From: Flectonema sp. DT1601
Lineage: Eukaryota; Euglenozoa; Diplonemea; Diplonemida; Diplonemidae
Direction: 5' to 3'
Assembly: GCA_964019425.1 (NCBI GenBank)
Contig: OZ025806.1
Location: forward strand, 1,049,374-1,113,373
DNA length: 64,000 nt
Below are positions 1-10,625 of this stretch, in pieces (within the stretch, counting starts at the first letter, position 1; the number at the start of each line of letters is the position of its first letter). Under the pieces are notes generated by a model. That model had not been told where the DNA came from and made no database searches. It worked only from the letters and a program-made list of their open reading frames with translations. A program made the position numbers and the translations under genes.

Positions 1-530
1 CAATAAGGAAGGGTCTCTGTAGTGTTGTTCCAGAACATGTTTTTTATTTAACTTCTTGGAAGGATTTAGAATTAAAAGTTTGTGGAAGACCAGATTTTAC
101 AATAAAAGAACTAAAAGAATGGACCACACTTGATGGCCTCAGTAAAGATGATAAACGAGTTCAATTCCTCTGGTTAGTCCTTCAAGATGTTACCGCATCT
201 GATAGGAGAGCATTCCTTAGATTTGTTGCTGGTCGAGAACGTCTTCCTGTTAAACTACGAGTGATGCCTTTATTCTGTAGAGGTCAACCTGATAATTATC
301 TTCCAAAAGCAGCGACTTGCTTCTTCGCCTTAGAGCTACCTGACTACTCAACAGTTGAAGTGATGAGAACTAAGTTACTCTACGCTATAAAACACTGCCT
401 TGATATCGACACAGACTTTAGAGCCAGGGAATACGATGAAGACGAAGCTCCTCAAATAGTCTTTGATGAGAGAAGACATGAAGACCAAGAACCCATAGAT
501 AGTGAGAGTATAGGAAGTGGTGATGACTAA
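1..530 (+). CDS. HECT-type E3 ubiquitin ligase, C-terminal part (partial)
   Basis: The frame is open from base 3 to the TAA at 528-530; the 5' part lies outside the window. The translation matches the C-lobe and end of the N-lobe of a HECT domain: a CSVVPEHVFYLTSWKDLELK segment, the VCGRPDF stretch, a RFVAGRERLP segment, and the catalytic-cysteine loop AATCFFALELPDYS followed by MRTKLLYAI. HECT ligases accept ubiquitin from an E2 on that cysteine and pass it to substrate lysines. The Thr-Cys-Phe context is intact, so the enzyme looks active. The protein ends with about 45 acidic residues (DEDEAPQ, DESESIGSGDD-like), a tail beyond the usual short HECT end. What the N-terminal region recognises cannot be told from this fragment. 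Confidence 0.93.
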   Translation, partial: IRKGLCSVVPEHVFYLTSWKDLELKVCGRPDFTIKELKEWTTLDGLSKDDKRVQFLWLVLQDVTASDRRAFLRFVAGRERLPVKLRVMPLFCRGQPDNYLPKAATCFFALELPDYSTVEVMRTKLLYAIKHCLDIDTDFRAREYDEDEAPQIVFDERRHEDQEPIDSESIGSGDD

Positions 531-828
531 TGTAACGATCCCTGTAGTACGACAGGCTTTCAGTTAATCAAATTATGTTATTCGTTCGTGTCAACTCTCT
601 TTACAGTTAGTTGAACATGTAAGAAAACTACTAAAAATAAATAAGAATTCAGTTTACACGTCTCCGTAAGGTTTAGGCACAAATTCTCATCCATGTGTTG
701 CGTTTTTTTTTATATTTTTTTTTTTCAAATTTAAAACAGCAAACCAAGTGAATTGAACAAATCCTGCAAATGTAAAATGTAATTATTTCCGATTATTACA
801 AAATTATTTACTCCCCCCAACAGTCTCA
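531..828. other. Intergenic spacer with poly-T tract and predicted splice acceptor
   Basis: This spacer holds no gene. It contains T-rich runs near 707-725 and a CCCCCCAACAG acceptor-like site ending at 823, five bases before the next ATG. Confidence 0.6.
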
Positions 829-2824
829 ATGAAGTACCTCTTTGAAACGTTAAATGGAAAATCGTTTTCTCTCGACTGCGATCCAGCAGACAGGCTGCAA
901 GCAATTATACAAAAAGCCTGTTTGACTAAAGGATACAAGATTGATAATGCTCAACTACTACTTAAAGGTGATGTATTGGATCTATCCTCATCACTTGATG
1001 AGTGTCGTATCGATTTTAAAACTGACGTCATGATACTCAAAGCTAAGAAATCAAAGACAAAGCGAACCATAAGTACTATAAATATGGAAGAAGACGAGGA
1101 TGCTGCCCTCGAAGCAGCAGTCAAAGTCCGCAAAGAAGAAGTTGAAAAGGTAGTATCTCTGGACATCGTAAGAGCAGCTGTAACACAAAAACGAATTGAA
1201 CTGGAGAAGCCAACATTCTTAAGTAAGGCGATGAGAGAAGAAATTGCTTTAAAAAAACTTGAAGACGAGAAGAAAGCTCGCGAAGAGAAACTTGCAGGAC
1301 AACAATCTCAACGTGAAGAAATGTTTCGAAATGCTCGTGAAGCTGGTAGGGGATTGGAACAAGAAAGACTTCAATCAAAACAACGAGCAAAGGAACAAGC
1401 AGTTGCTGATCGAAAACAAGCTGAGACTGATCGCGAACGGGAAGAAGAAGTAAATCAAATAAAAAAGAAATATCTCGGTGAGAAGCAGCGCAAGAAGTAT
1501 GTCCCGAAAGTTCAAAATCGATTTGAGAAGTTCAACTTTGGGTGGGACGCCTCCGACGATACAACAGCTGTATGTGACAATAGAACTGTACTTCTTTTAT
1601 TACTTTCGTAATCATCAAATCAATTTATACAAAAACAGGAATCCAAACCACTCTACGGATCCGAACTTCATCAATCACAGCCGCTATTCGGAAGAGGGTT
1701 CCGTGCTGGTATCTGTTCACGTCAACAACTTGAGACAAATATTGACTACGAGAAAGAGGTTTGGAATTATTATTTCTGTTTTATTCCCACGTGTTGTGCA
1801 AACATATCAAAACAACAACTTGAATGTTGTAGAAACGTCTGAAACTTCTGACACACAAGAAAGGCAGACAGGCAGCGGGATCAGTCAAGGTGTCGAAACC
1901 AAGGTGCATTAGTACCTTCGTTGTGTGGGCACAAGGAAGGTTGCTCTTACGGAAGTCGTAGCAATCACATGTCCGAACAACCATCTATCAATCGAACTGT
2001 TTTGCTCGCTAGGGACTGTCGTAGCTCCCACAGCCCCTTCTTGCTCACTTGTGTTACTTCCCACAGCGAAGCGTCTGCTACCTGCTCCCGTATATGTTTT
2101 TCCACAGAGGGAACTGGGGATTCCGGCTGTAGAGTTGCAGGAAGCAGATCCTTTCGCTTAGCAAGCGTGTCTGTAGTCCATCTGCGGGTGTCCTGCATCA
2201 CTGTCAGCAAGCTTCCCTTGCGGATTTCCCCGAAAAATGGAATTAACGCACTCAACTGCGTTGGAGGTGTAGGTATCAAACCTTGGAACACCTTTTGGCC
2301 AGTACACATCTGACCACCGAGTCTTCTTGATGTATTCGGTGGCGGTTTTGCTGACTATGTTGTCCAACAGCTTCACGGCTTCCTTCGGCGACTTGGCTTT
2401 GGCTACTGCCGAGAACCTGGCGCGTGTTTCTTAGTGCCTTGGCAATTACACGACAATTCTACCATCTTGGTTTTTACTGCCCACTTGCAGATCCACCGGA
2501 CATGTGAAATTCATATATGTCCTGTCCCTTTTTCCCCTTGTGAAACTGTGCCTACTCTGGTGGGAAATCTCCAGCAGGTGTATCTCAAGCTTTTCCCTAG
2601 TGTCAAACACTTGTCCAACAGAAAGACTCTGAACAGGGACAGGCATGTTAGATATTGTTGCGAGTTAAAGCGAAAACAACAACAACAACAACAACCAACA
2701 GCTTGAGAATCGCGACACGGAAAAACTTGCTACTGAACTTCAAATGAAGAAAGCAAAACAAGAGAGAAGCCAACTGATGGCTCAAATACGAGAAGAAGAA
2801 GGTGATGAAGATGAAGAGGAATAA
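829..2824 (+). CDS. Ubiquitin-like protein with Prp28/DDX23 N-terminal signature, no helicase
   Basis: Three exons are supported: 829-1569, 1639-1758 and 2702-2824, all phase 0, giving 327 aa. Introns begin GTATGT and GTTTGG and end AAAAACAG and CCAACAG. Residues 1-75 resemble ubiquitin (LNGKSFSLDC, a QLLLKGDVLDL core). Residues 80-230 are a charged coiled coil. Across the exon 1/2 junction runs FGWDASDDT then PLYGSE and LFGRGFRAGI, which matches the conserved N-terminal signature of the U5 snRNP helicase Prp28/DDX23 (F-x-WDA-x-x-DT, NPLY, GRG-x-x-AGI). No DEAD-box domain follows: the protein ends in a charged helix and an acidic tail. I infer a spliceosome-associated protein in which this signature is separate from a helicase. 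Intron 2 is 943 nt against 60-105 nt for the others and is filled by a MULE remnant. An acceptor-like AG at 823 precedes the ATG. Confidence 0.8.
1765..2690 (-). mobile_element. MULE (Mutator-like) transposase remnant inside intron 2
   Basis: Read on the minus strand, 2446-2646 resembles the N-terminal region of MULE transposases (VGQVFDTREKLEIHLLEI, then a Thr/Asn-Phe-Thr-Cys-Pro ending). The stretch 2158-2376 has the post-catalytic signature TYTSNAVECVNSIFRG. The stretch 1781-1984 has the SWIM zinc finger CDCYDFRKSNLPCAH, with the CxC...CxH ligands intact. Frames change between these blocks. The distance from the N-terminal block to the TSN block is too short to hold the DDE catalytic core, so the copy is internally deleted and cannot encode an active transposase. 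It lies antisense to the host gene and wholly within the intron. I did not find clear terminal inverted repeats; the ends given are approximate. Confidence 0.82.
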
Positions 2825-3052
2825 GACAAGTCGTATTGTTCAAACTACATGAGTTTAACAATGGTCCCTAACTCGTTTATATTATTCAGTGGTAGGTCTA
2901 CTACCTCTTTCAGTAATGATTATTATGTTTTGTTTATTTTATATACATCGTTTTCATTATTCAGGTAACCAATACTGAAATTATTATTATTTTCTTGAGA
3001 AGAAGCAAACAATTCTTCCTAACAGGAAGGTCAAAAAGGAACCACAACAAAG

Positions 3053-6040
3053 ATGTCGTTCAAATGCACTGCCGAGATATTAGTCTCCTTTCTCAAACTT
3101 CGTAATATCGATCTACTACAACAAGGATTATACAACATTAGTGTGACTGCTAGAGCAAAAAGTGACGATGATGGAGGAAAGAAGAATGACGTAACACCTG
3201 TTGGGCTACACTGCAGTGACGTTACTGGTAGAAGAGGTCTTTGGGAAGATGCCCCTTGTGAGTTATATCCTGATGCAGAGATAATACGAACTCAGAATAT
3301 TATATACACGAGAACCTTCTTTATAAGATTTCAAGAACAGGTTGAAATCTTAGATGAAGTTGCCTGTTTTCGTATTGAATACGACATCAATCACATTATT
3401 CGAAACTGGAAAGATAGTGTCGTCCTTACATTCGACCTTCATCATTGTCCTAAAGAGGATGTTGAAAAAATAGTGACAAACCAATACGAGAGACTACTGG
3501 AAGATGGTTCTTGGGAGCCATACAGTAACAGTGCTTGTAACACTATTGATAAGGGACGTGTTAAGGGAAAGAAAATAATAAATTTTAAGCATCACTCTGT
3601 CAGGCATTCCATTGAATACGATAATACAAATGAAACATTCAAAGAGGTCTCAAGTCGTAGGAAGAGTCGTGAGGTTCGTAAAACAATAAAAACATATCCG
3701 AGAAGCGCATTTCAAAAAGTCGCAACTCGTGAAATTTGCATTCAAAATATCTCACTACCTCACACAGAGTGGGTTCCTGTAGTTTGGCAAAACTGGTATG
3801 CTGCTTCGTGTCAGGTATTGGTTCATACGAATGTAGTTAGTATGGAGTACATTCCAAATACTACAACTGTGTCAAATGACTACGAAGTACCTCACGCCAC
3901 TGCTGGTTTCTTAAGTGCTGCTAAATGGGCTCTTCTTGGAGAAGTCCCTGAGGGTCGTAATCAAGAACTAGTTATCAGATTCTTCCACATCCTCGCATCG
4001 TATCTTTCTTATTCATATTTCTATTGCGCTAATTGGCATCAACGTTTGGTTGGGAAGAACAAAAACACCACCTCAAGACCTAATGATGATGAAACATTAC
4101 TGGCAGATATTCGATATAAACTACTTGAGGATCAGGCATCTGAAGAAGAGAAAACGAATAAAGATAAAAGGAAATATTTTGATCCGATGGCAAGCTCTCC
4201 AGAAGACGAAACGGAACCAACTCAGGAAAAAGTTAAAATAAATAAAAGATGTGTTACACACATGACTAGTGATCATGCGACACCTTCTTATGAAAGAGTG
4301 TCGACAATATCGGAAACTGAGGACCCTCCGATTTCTGTTAGAATTCGAAACCCATGCGACGAAGAGTTTCATCAGTACCTTCTACTAGTTGATGGGGTAA
4401 AGACTCCACCAACAGCATGGCTCTCAAATGGTATCGGTGGCATCGATCAATCAACGGAAATAAACTCACATGCGATTGCTGCTGCTCTTGAGCTGACAGA
4501 AAAGTTTGAAGATGTGTTGGAACAGGAGAATGATGAAAGTCGAATAGCTGATACTTTCATTAACTTATTGTCATCTTTATCTCATGAGAACAGTACGTTG
4601 TGGAAGAACTTATCCAGAAACCTTCCTAGAAACACATCTTTGATGATGGCTTTTTCAAAGAAATGTTTTTGGAGAACTGAAACTCTTCGAAGCAGACGAG
4701 GAGTAACCTGCACACCAACAACCAGCACAGTGACCGCAGTAAACTCATGTTCTAACTTATCTGAAGCATTGAAACCACTTCAAAGTACTTCTGGAAACTT
4801 ACGCATTCCTGAAAGTATTCCTCCGTACACTCAAATGACGTTTACTTATCCTCAGCACACTTTTGTTGAATACGAGTTGCTCAGTGTTGGTATTCCAAAG
4901 GGTACCCTGCTTGGTATGTTTATTCACATTGACATCTCCCTGAATAATAAATCGTTTGTTTCTCTACTTAAATAACAACAGCACACGGAAAGGCGAAGAG
5001 CTCTGATCCTCCTCCTCCAGCACATCGCAGTCAGAAAGGTATGATCATCTTGTCTTGTTTAAGACATCAACATAGTAATAAGAAAGTTAACATAATAACT
5101 CCCAACAGGGAGTACCGGATGGAGTGATGACAGTGATGATCACAAGTCACCTCATCAGCGAACATCAGATCCTCGAGTTGATAAACTTTTAGACATCGTT
5201 TCCTCTAAAGAGACGGATGACGAGAGTACTGACACGGGAGCTATTCATTTGATAGTATTAGTTCACGGATATCAGGGTAATAAATATGACTTAAGAGCTT
5301 TACGTAATCATCTTGCACTCTCTATTTCTGTTGGTGTTGATTTCTTAGTTGCGAGATCAATTGAAGATCACGCTGATGATGACATCTCAAAGTTGGGAGA
5401 CTTATTGGCTCAAGAAGTTGTCGATCACATCCGAACGGAAAATCAACGAATCGGTCAAATCAGTTTCATCGGACACTCGATGGGAACGATTGTGATAAGA
5501 GCTGCTATACAATGTCCTGTGATGGAAAAATATTTAAATTGTTTGAGAACATTCGTATCTCTTTCAGGACCTCATCTTGGTGTTGCAGATGCCGAGTCAG
5601 TCAGAGTTAGTAGTGCTCTTTGGGTACTGTCAACACTTTGGCAATCTACCAACATCAAGCAACTTCGTCTAGACACTCCATTTCTTCACTCATTGAGTGC
5701 AACAGATAATATTGGTTTGTTTAAACATGTTATATTACTCTCTTCTGAAGATGATGATTTCGTATCCAGACAGTCAGCAACACTCGACTTTGGAACTGCT
5801 GCCGCCTGTCGAAACCCTCAAAAGGCTTCTGTTGTCGAAGATATCCTTCGAAATCTCACAATGCAACTTGCTCTCTGTAGTACAGTTCTTCGTTTTAATG
5901 TTCGTTTTCACCCGGTCGGTCGACCGGAGTTATCCACAGCGATGCAACGTGCTGTTGGTAAGTCTGTTCATATTGCCTTCTTGGCTAATCCTGATTTCAT
6001 TCATACGTTTGTTTGCCTTTTTAGACAATATTTTGTGTAA
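3053..6040 (+). CDS. FAM135-type serine esterase/lipase (DUF676)
   Basis: Exons are 3053-4913, 4982-5038 and 5109-6040 (949 aa); both introns are phase 1, begin GTATGT/GTATGA and end CAACAG. Residues 6-45 (AEILVSFLKLRNIDLLQQG, then YNISV) match the N-terminal domain of FAM135 proteins. The C-terminal 260 residues are the DUF676 alpha/beta hydrolase: a VLVHGYQGNKYDLR oxyanion loop, the nucleophile elbow GHSMG near residue 760, and a late VGKSVHIAF segment as in animal FAM135. The central 300-650 region is low complexity and phosphosite-like. FAM135 proteins are predicted esterases of unknown substrate. The last residues FRQYFV agree with the family end, so the stop at 6038-6040 is native even though a MITE starts one base later. 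An acceptor-like AG lies at 3025. Confidence 0.88.
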
Positions 6041-6041
6041 G

Positions 6042-6829
6042 ATATATCAGTCATTCCTTTTTTTTGCGAACAAAAAACACCATTTTCTCACCGCCTGAGC
6101 AAGGTTACACGATATGTTACTTTTGCTCGATTTTTTATTTTTTGGAATCGGGGAGGGTGCGATCTGTAAAATTAGGCATAGGGATATACTTTTAAACATG
6201 GTAAGTGCTGCTAAAAAGAGATAAACGTCTCTTTGCAACATTTCCTTGGTACTACTCAATGATAAATATTAATCCCAGACCTGGAATGGAAAGATCGAGA
6301 AAATCTGAGTAAAAAACACCCCTAATTTTTTTTTTTCACTATTTTTTCCCCCTTCTCCCGCACTCAAGAGATATGCACCTTTTTACTAACAAATCAACCC
6401 TAGTAGCAATTATGTAAGGAAAATGTTGCATCTGTGGTGGTGATAATGATCATTAAGTATCAAAGTAGGTCCAAAAAGACAGGTAGTAACAATCTGCCTC
6501 ACCGGCACATGCTTAGTACTCTTTAATATATTTTTGCTCGATTATTTTTTCTCTGGATCCCGCTGGACCGGCAGTGTAAAATTAGACCCTTCGATTAATT
6601 TTTAGTTTTGGTACTTGTCCACGGCTGAGCTGATTTAGTAAACCACAAAATCTCTTTTCTCAATTCGGGTGACAAGTATGTGATGCCAACCTCCCGATTT
6701 CGGACGGAAATGAACCCAATGATGCAGCGCATTAAAATGCCGCTTCGATCGAAAATTTTACAATTTTTTTTTGAAAATCTTTTTCAATGTCTAAAATTTG
6801 TTCGCAAAAAAAAGGAATGACTGATATAT
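6042..6829. mobile_element. MITE with perfect 33-bp terminal inverted repeats
   Basis: The left end 6042-6074 (ATATATCAGTCATTCC, eight T, GCGAACAAA) is the exact reverse complement of 6797-6829. The 788-bp element has no convincing ORF. Two internal segments near 6120-6175 and 6530-6590 are related direct repeats (TTTTTGCTCGATT, then GTAAAATTAG). The flanking bases allow a TA or TATA target duplication if the true ends start at TCAGTCA, as in Tc1/mariner-like elements, but the AT-rich flanks make this ambiguous. A larger element at 55256-56656 has the same outer 12 bases and the same internal TTTTTGCTCGATT motif. Confidence 0.85.
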
Positions 6830-7106
6830 TTTTTTTATGCTCTCTAATATTCAATAACTTAAACTTCATCGTTTATCTTTTGTTTTGATAGCCCCGTCTT
6901 TTATTTTTTTATTTTGTTTTGTTTTGGCTTCCTTGAGATTATTTAAAAAAAAAAAAAAAAAAAAAGAGGCTTGAAAAAATTGCTTGCATTATAATAATAA
7001 TAAATTGAAGCATTTTTTTTTTTTTTTTTTATATATCAAGCTCAATAGATTTGTTTCAACTACACCGGAAAGTTTAAAAAGTTATTCACTCAGGTCATCC
7101 ATAACA
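6830..7106. other. Intergenic spacer, homopolymer-rich
   Basis: This stretch holds a run of about 20 A near 6945-6965, an interrupted T run near 7010-7030 and an acceptor-like CACTCAG ending at 7093. There is no gene in it. Confidence 0.5.
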
Positions 7107-8462
7107 ATGACGTCTGCGGAGGCAGCTGTAAGAGCAGTTGATGGTGAAACAATCGACAATGAAGTTAATTCACATATTGGACAAATCCAAACATTGCTAA
7201 AGAAAAAGAAAGACATGTTACTCGAAGCACGGTTTGTTGTTTATATTTATATTATTTTTGTTCATTTTTTTTTTTTTTTTAAATTCTATTTAAAAAATAA
7301 AATATAAAACAGAGCGTTAGTATTGAAAGAATTAAACGAAGAAAGAGACTCACTCCATAAAGGAAAAGAAAAGATTTTAAATCAGATTGAAAGAGAGCGT
7401 AAGAACCTTGCTGCTGAACGAGAAACACTAAACTATTTCAAGCAACGACTCTTTGAGAGTGACAGACCTAACGACGCGATTGTAAATCTAAACGTCGGAG
7501 GTGAACGTATTAGTAGTCAGCAAGGAACCCTCACATCCTGTCCAGGGAGTACATTATCAGCGATGTTTAGTGGTACTGAATTCCCAGGAACTAAAGATAA
7601 AGATGGTTGTTGTTTTATTGATAGAAACCCTCGTTTCTTTAGAATGATTCTCGAGTTCTTAAGAGCGAACATCATCCCTGAATCAGAAAGTCCTCAAGAA
7701 GAGGCTGCATTCAAAAAGGAAGTTGACTACTTTGGACTCACCAATTGGATCTATCCAGCAATTCATCCCCCACCAGTTCTTCAAAAACTAGAAGCAAGTG
7801 AAGGACAAGTCAAATGGCAATTCCGTTGTGATGTTAATGAAATTAAAAAAGATGGTTTCTACACAAGTCCGGACTTCCTTCAATCAGGAGACCGTTGGAG
7901 AATGCTATTCACTGAGAGATGTAGTTTTCTATCTGTTTATCTTCATAATATTGACGCGGGTCTCATGGCTGCCAACTGGGAAGGACTTCCAACTGTAATT
8001 CACATCACCTTAAAAAATAATGATGAAAAGAAGACAACTACGAAGACTATTCGTCACACCTTCACTCGTAGATCACCAGATATTGGTCTCAATTATTTTA
8101 TGTTGATGGAAGGACTTAAGAACAATAAAGCTGGATTCTTAGTTACTTCACAACCGCAGTCAAAGGACGAGGAAATCAAACCAGAAATTATCTTTGAACT
8201 GGTAATAGAAAAACCTGTTGATACTTACCTTGGTCAACCAGTTCATGCAGAGAAAGGAGTGTCAATGGATAAGCATCCAACCGCTGCTAGTGTGAAGGGT
8301 GTTGGTGCGCCACCAGTTGCTTCTACTCCAGGTGGTGATGTGAAATCCAGATCATCGATGTTAAAACAGTCGAATGTCGCAGCAAAAAGAATTCTTTCAG
8401 AAAGTCGTGGGTCTCCAACTCCTCGTAGGGGTGTCGGCACTCCACCTTCTCGTAAAATATAA
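7107..8462 (+). CDS. Coiled-coil BTB (T1/KCTD-type) protein with MATH-like C-terminal domain
   Basis: Exons are 7107-7231 and 7313-8462 (intron GTTTGT...AAAACAG, phase 2), giving 424 aa. Residues 20-100 form a charged coiled coil. Residues about 115-205 are a potassium-channel-tetramerisation type BTB: AIVNLNVGGERISS, then TLTSCPGSTLSAMFSG, a central FIDRNPRFFRMILEFLR and a DYFGL end. Residues 225-355 (SPDFLQSGDRWRMLF, then LSVYLHNID) resemble a MATH-like sandwich. The tail is Ser/Pro-rich with repeated GSPTPRRGVGTP-type motifs that look like phosphorylation sites. KCTD proteins commonly act as Cullin-3 adaptors; with no transmembrane helix this is not a channel. Substrate unknown. The ATG lies 14 bases after an acceptor-like CAG at 7093. 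Confidence 0.85.
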
Positions 8463-8803
8463 TTATTAATCAAAAAACAAAACTAATTTAATAGCGTTCA
8501 CTACTTAGAAAAACAAACAGATTCTTTAGAATCATATTCACCCCTCCCCTTCCCCTCTTCTTAGAATATTAGATAACTTTGAGTTCGTATTGTCGGACTG
8601 TTGGAAATTAGTTGCGAGAAGCTACTCGAAACGAATCTAAGAATTAGATCCAATTATTGGTCTTCTTTTTTTATTTAATCTTTTAACGATCCCAACAAAA
8701 CTTTTTTTTCGAAAGAGTTAACGAGAGTTAATTTTATTCTTATTTAAAATATTTATTACCTAAATAGTTGACATTCCTTGATACCCACAGAACTCATCAC
8801 AAA
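8463..8803. other. Intergenic spacer
   Basis: No gene is seen. The stretch holds a C-rich/T-rich patch near 8540-8565 and a predicted acceptor ACCCACAG ending at 8790. Confidence 0.5.
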
Positions 8804-10033
8804 ATGGCACTCCAAATTATCACTGGGATGGCCTTGTCCGGTGTGATTAATACCACCGTGTACAGAGTAACACCAAAGAATTATACTGGTGAACTGATGA
8901 ACATGAATACGGTATGTGTTTTTGTGTTTTTTTTGAAATTAAAAAAAAAAATTAAATATACAAAAAATTAAAAGTATTTTCAAAGTAAACACAAACAGGG
9001 TGACATTAACGGTGACTGCACCTTCGGATTGATGGAGCTGACTTTCCCGTTTTGGTGTCCAGAGAATCCGAACTGGTTGAATTGTAAAAACGTTCCGATA
9101 TTGAACATTCCGGGATTCAATATTTATGAAGAACATGTTATTGAGCAAGATGAGAGATTTGGTGCTTACAGCTTGTGTAACCCAGACCCTGATACGGGAG
9201 TGTTTTCATGTGTTCCGAGTAAGGGTAAATGTTGGTATGAAAATCCTCAATACAAATCATTCTCGCACCTTTGTAAGGACACAGAATGCCACTGTCCAGC
9301 AGTCTTTAACGCTTCTGTTGGAAGAGAGTACTGCCCACTTTGTGACATTCCAATTGCACTCATTCCCGACTGTCCAAAACAATGCCAAGCCTACCTGACT
9401 GCTGTAGGAGTAAAGAATGGAGGCTCAATTCCAGCGAAGGTTCTCAGGAATGTTGAACTCGGTGACTGTTGTGCTGCTGCCAAAGACTTACCGTCATCTG
9501 AGAAGTCCTGGACCTATGACAATGAGACTAGAGTTTGTGAAGTTTTTGACAAATTCTTTCATGGGGTTCCAGGAAACAACTCGTTTTCTGGATTCCTTTG
9601 GGCAGGTGGGCTAAATGGAACAGCTCAGTTCTGGTTGGGCTCAACTAGAGACACTTCTCGTACGCTAAATGGAACGTGGATCTCAACTGTTGAAAACGGT
9701 GAATGCAAGGAGGGACAACAAGTTGGAGTCGACTGCTGGTGGAGGAAGTTGGAAACAAAGAAAACGGTCAACGCAACTTGCGTATCTCAGAATCTTGTAA
9801 AGGGTGTTGTTGAAAAAAGACCTGATTGTTGGAGACAGAACTGTCCATCAGGATGGAAGACAACTGATGAATGCTCAGTGAGGTGTTTATTTGAAGCAAT
9901 AAAAGGAACCAACTCATCAGCTGGTCCAATGGAACGCGATGACATATGTCGCGGGTTTCGTATGTCTTTCGAATCCAGCGACCCATCACAACTCGGATGT
10001 CCTGAAGACCCTGTGTACCTACCATCGTTATAA
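8804..10033 (+). CDS. Secreted cysteine-rich glycoprotein, family not recognised
   Basis: Exons 8804-8911 and 8999-10033 (intron GTATGT...CAAACAG) encode 380 aa. The first 17 residues (MALQIITGMALSGVINT) could be a short signal peptide. The rest is rich in cysteine, including C-x-C and CC pairs (TECHCPAVF, GDCCAAAKDL, CPKQCQAYL), with many N-glycosylation sequons (NTT, NYT, NAS, NET, NNS, NGT twice, NAT, NSS). That combination points to an extracellular or surface disulphide-rich protein. The region LGDCCAAAK...TYDNETRVCEVF recalls the spacing of PAN/Apple-like modules, but I cannot assign a family. No membrane anchor is evident at the C-terminus. It sits between cytosolic proteins, so the neighbours give no functional hint. 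Confidence 0.78.
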
Positions 10034-10625
10034 ATTAAAAGCTCAGTGTGGCATGTTTGTATCCCTTTCCTTGCCTTTATCTCCATTCTGATATACAAGC
10101 TATCATTAGCAAATAATTCAAAGCTACTGTCAGACGCGTGTGCTGGTGATGTGAATCTCTGTTGTATGAAGGAATAGTATAGTTTTTATTATTTTGAGCT
10201 GGGGTTTTTCTGGTGTCGTGCTACGGTCTTTGACTTGCAAATCTTTCATCTCATGCCGCTGTTTCAGATAAAAAGAATCCTCTTTTTCGCTGCCTCTATG
10301 TTTTATCCGTTTTTTTTTTTCATTTTGTTGGCTTACGTACCCTGTTGTTTTTATATCAATTCCCAGCTGGTCTCTCTTAGTGGGCAGAAGACTTGTGTTG
10401 TATTCAATCCGCGGATGACATCGAATCAACAGTATTAGTATCATATTCAGGTGTTGTCGAATCACGACACTTCCATCGATAATGAACTCTACTCTCTGGT
10501 TCTGACATATTTGACAGCACGCGGTACTGAGACCCAAAAAGGTTGTCTCCGAGTACACCCGGAAGTACTGTACTCGCGAGTGTGAAGTTACTATTTTATA
10601 TTTTCTATCACAGTTGGGGTGAGAA
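10034..10625. other. Intergenic region of about 590 bp
   Basis: I see no supported gene. An open stretch on the minus strand (10130-10687) overlaps the start of the next gene, has no recognisable domain and is treated as chance. An acceptor-like TATCACAG ends at 10613. Confidence 0.5.

Noticed and set aside
1965-2309. Minus-strand frame as an independent gene.
   Set aside because: It lies between the TSN and SWIM blocks of the MULE remnant and belongs to that fossil.
5956-6024. Possible intron (GTAAGT...TTTAG) near the end of the FAM135 gene.
   Set aside because: The unspliced translation VGKSVHIAFLANPDF matches the FAM135 C-terminus, so the stretch is coding.
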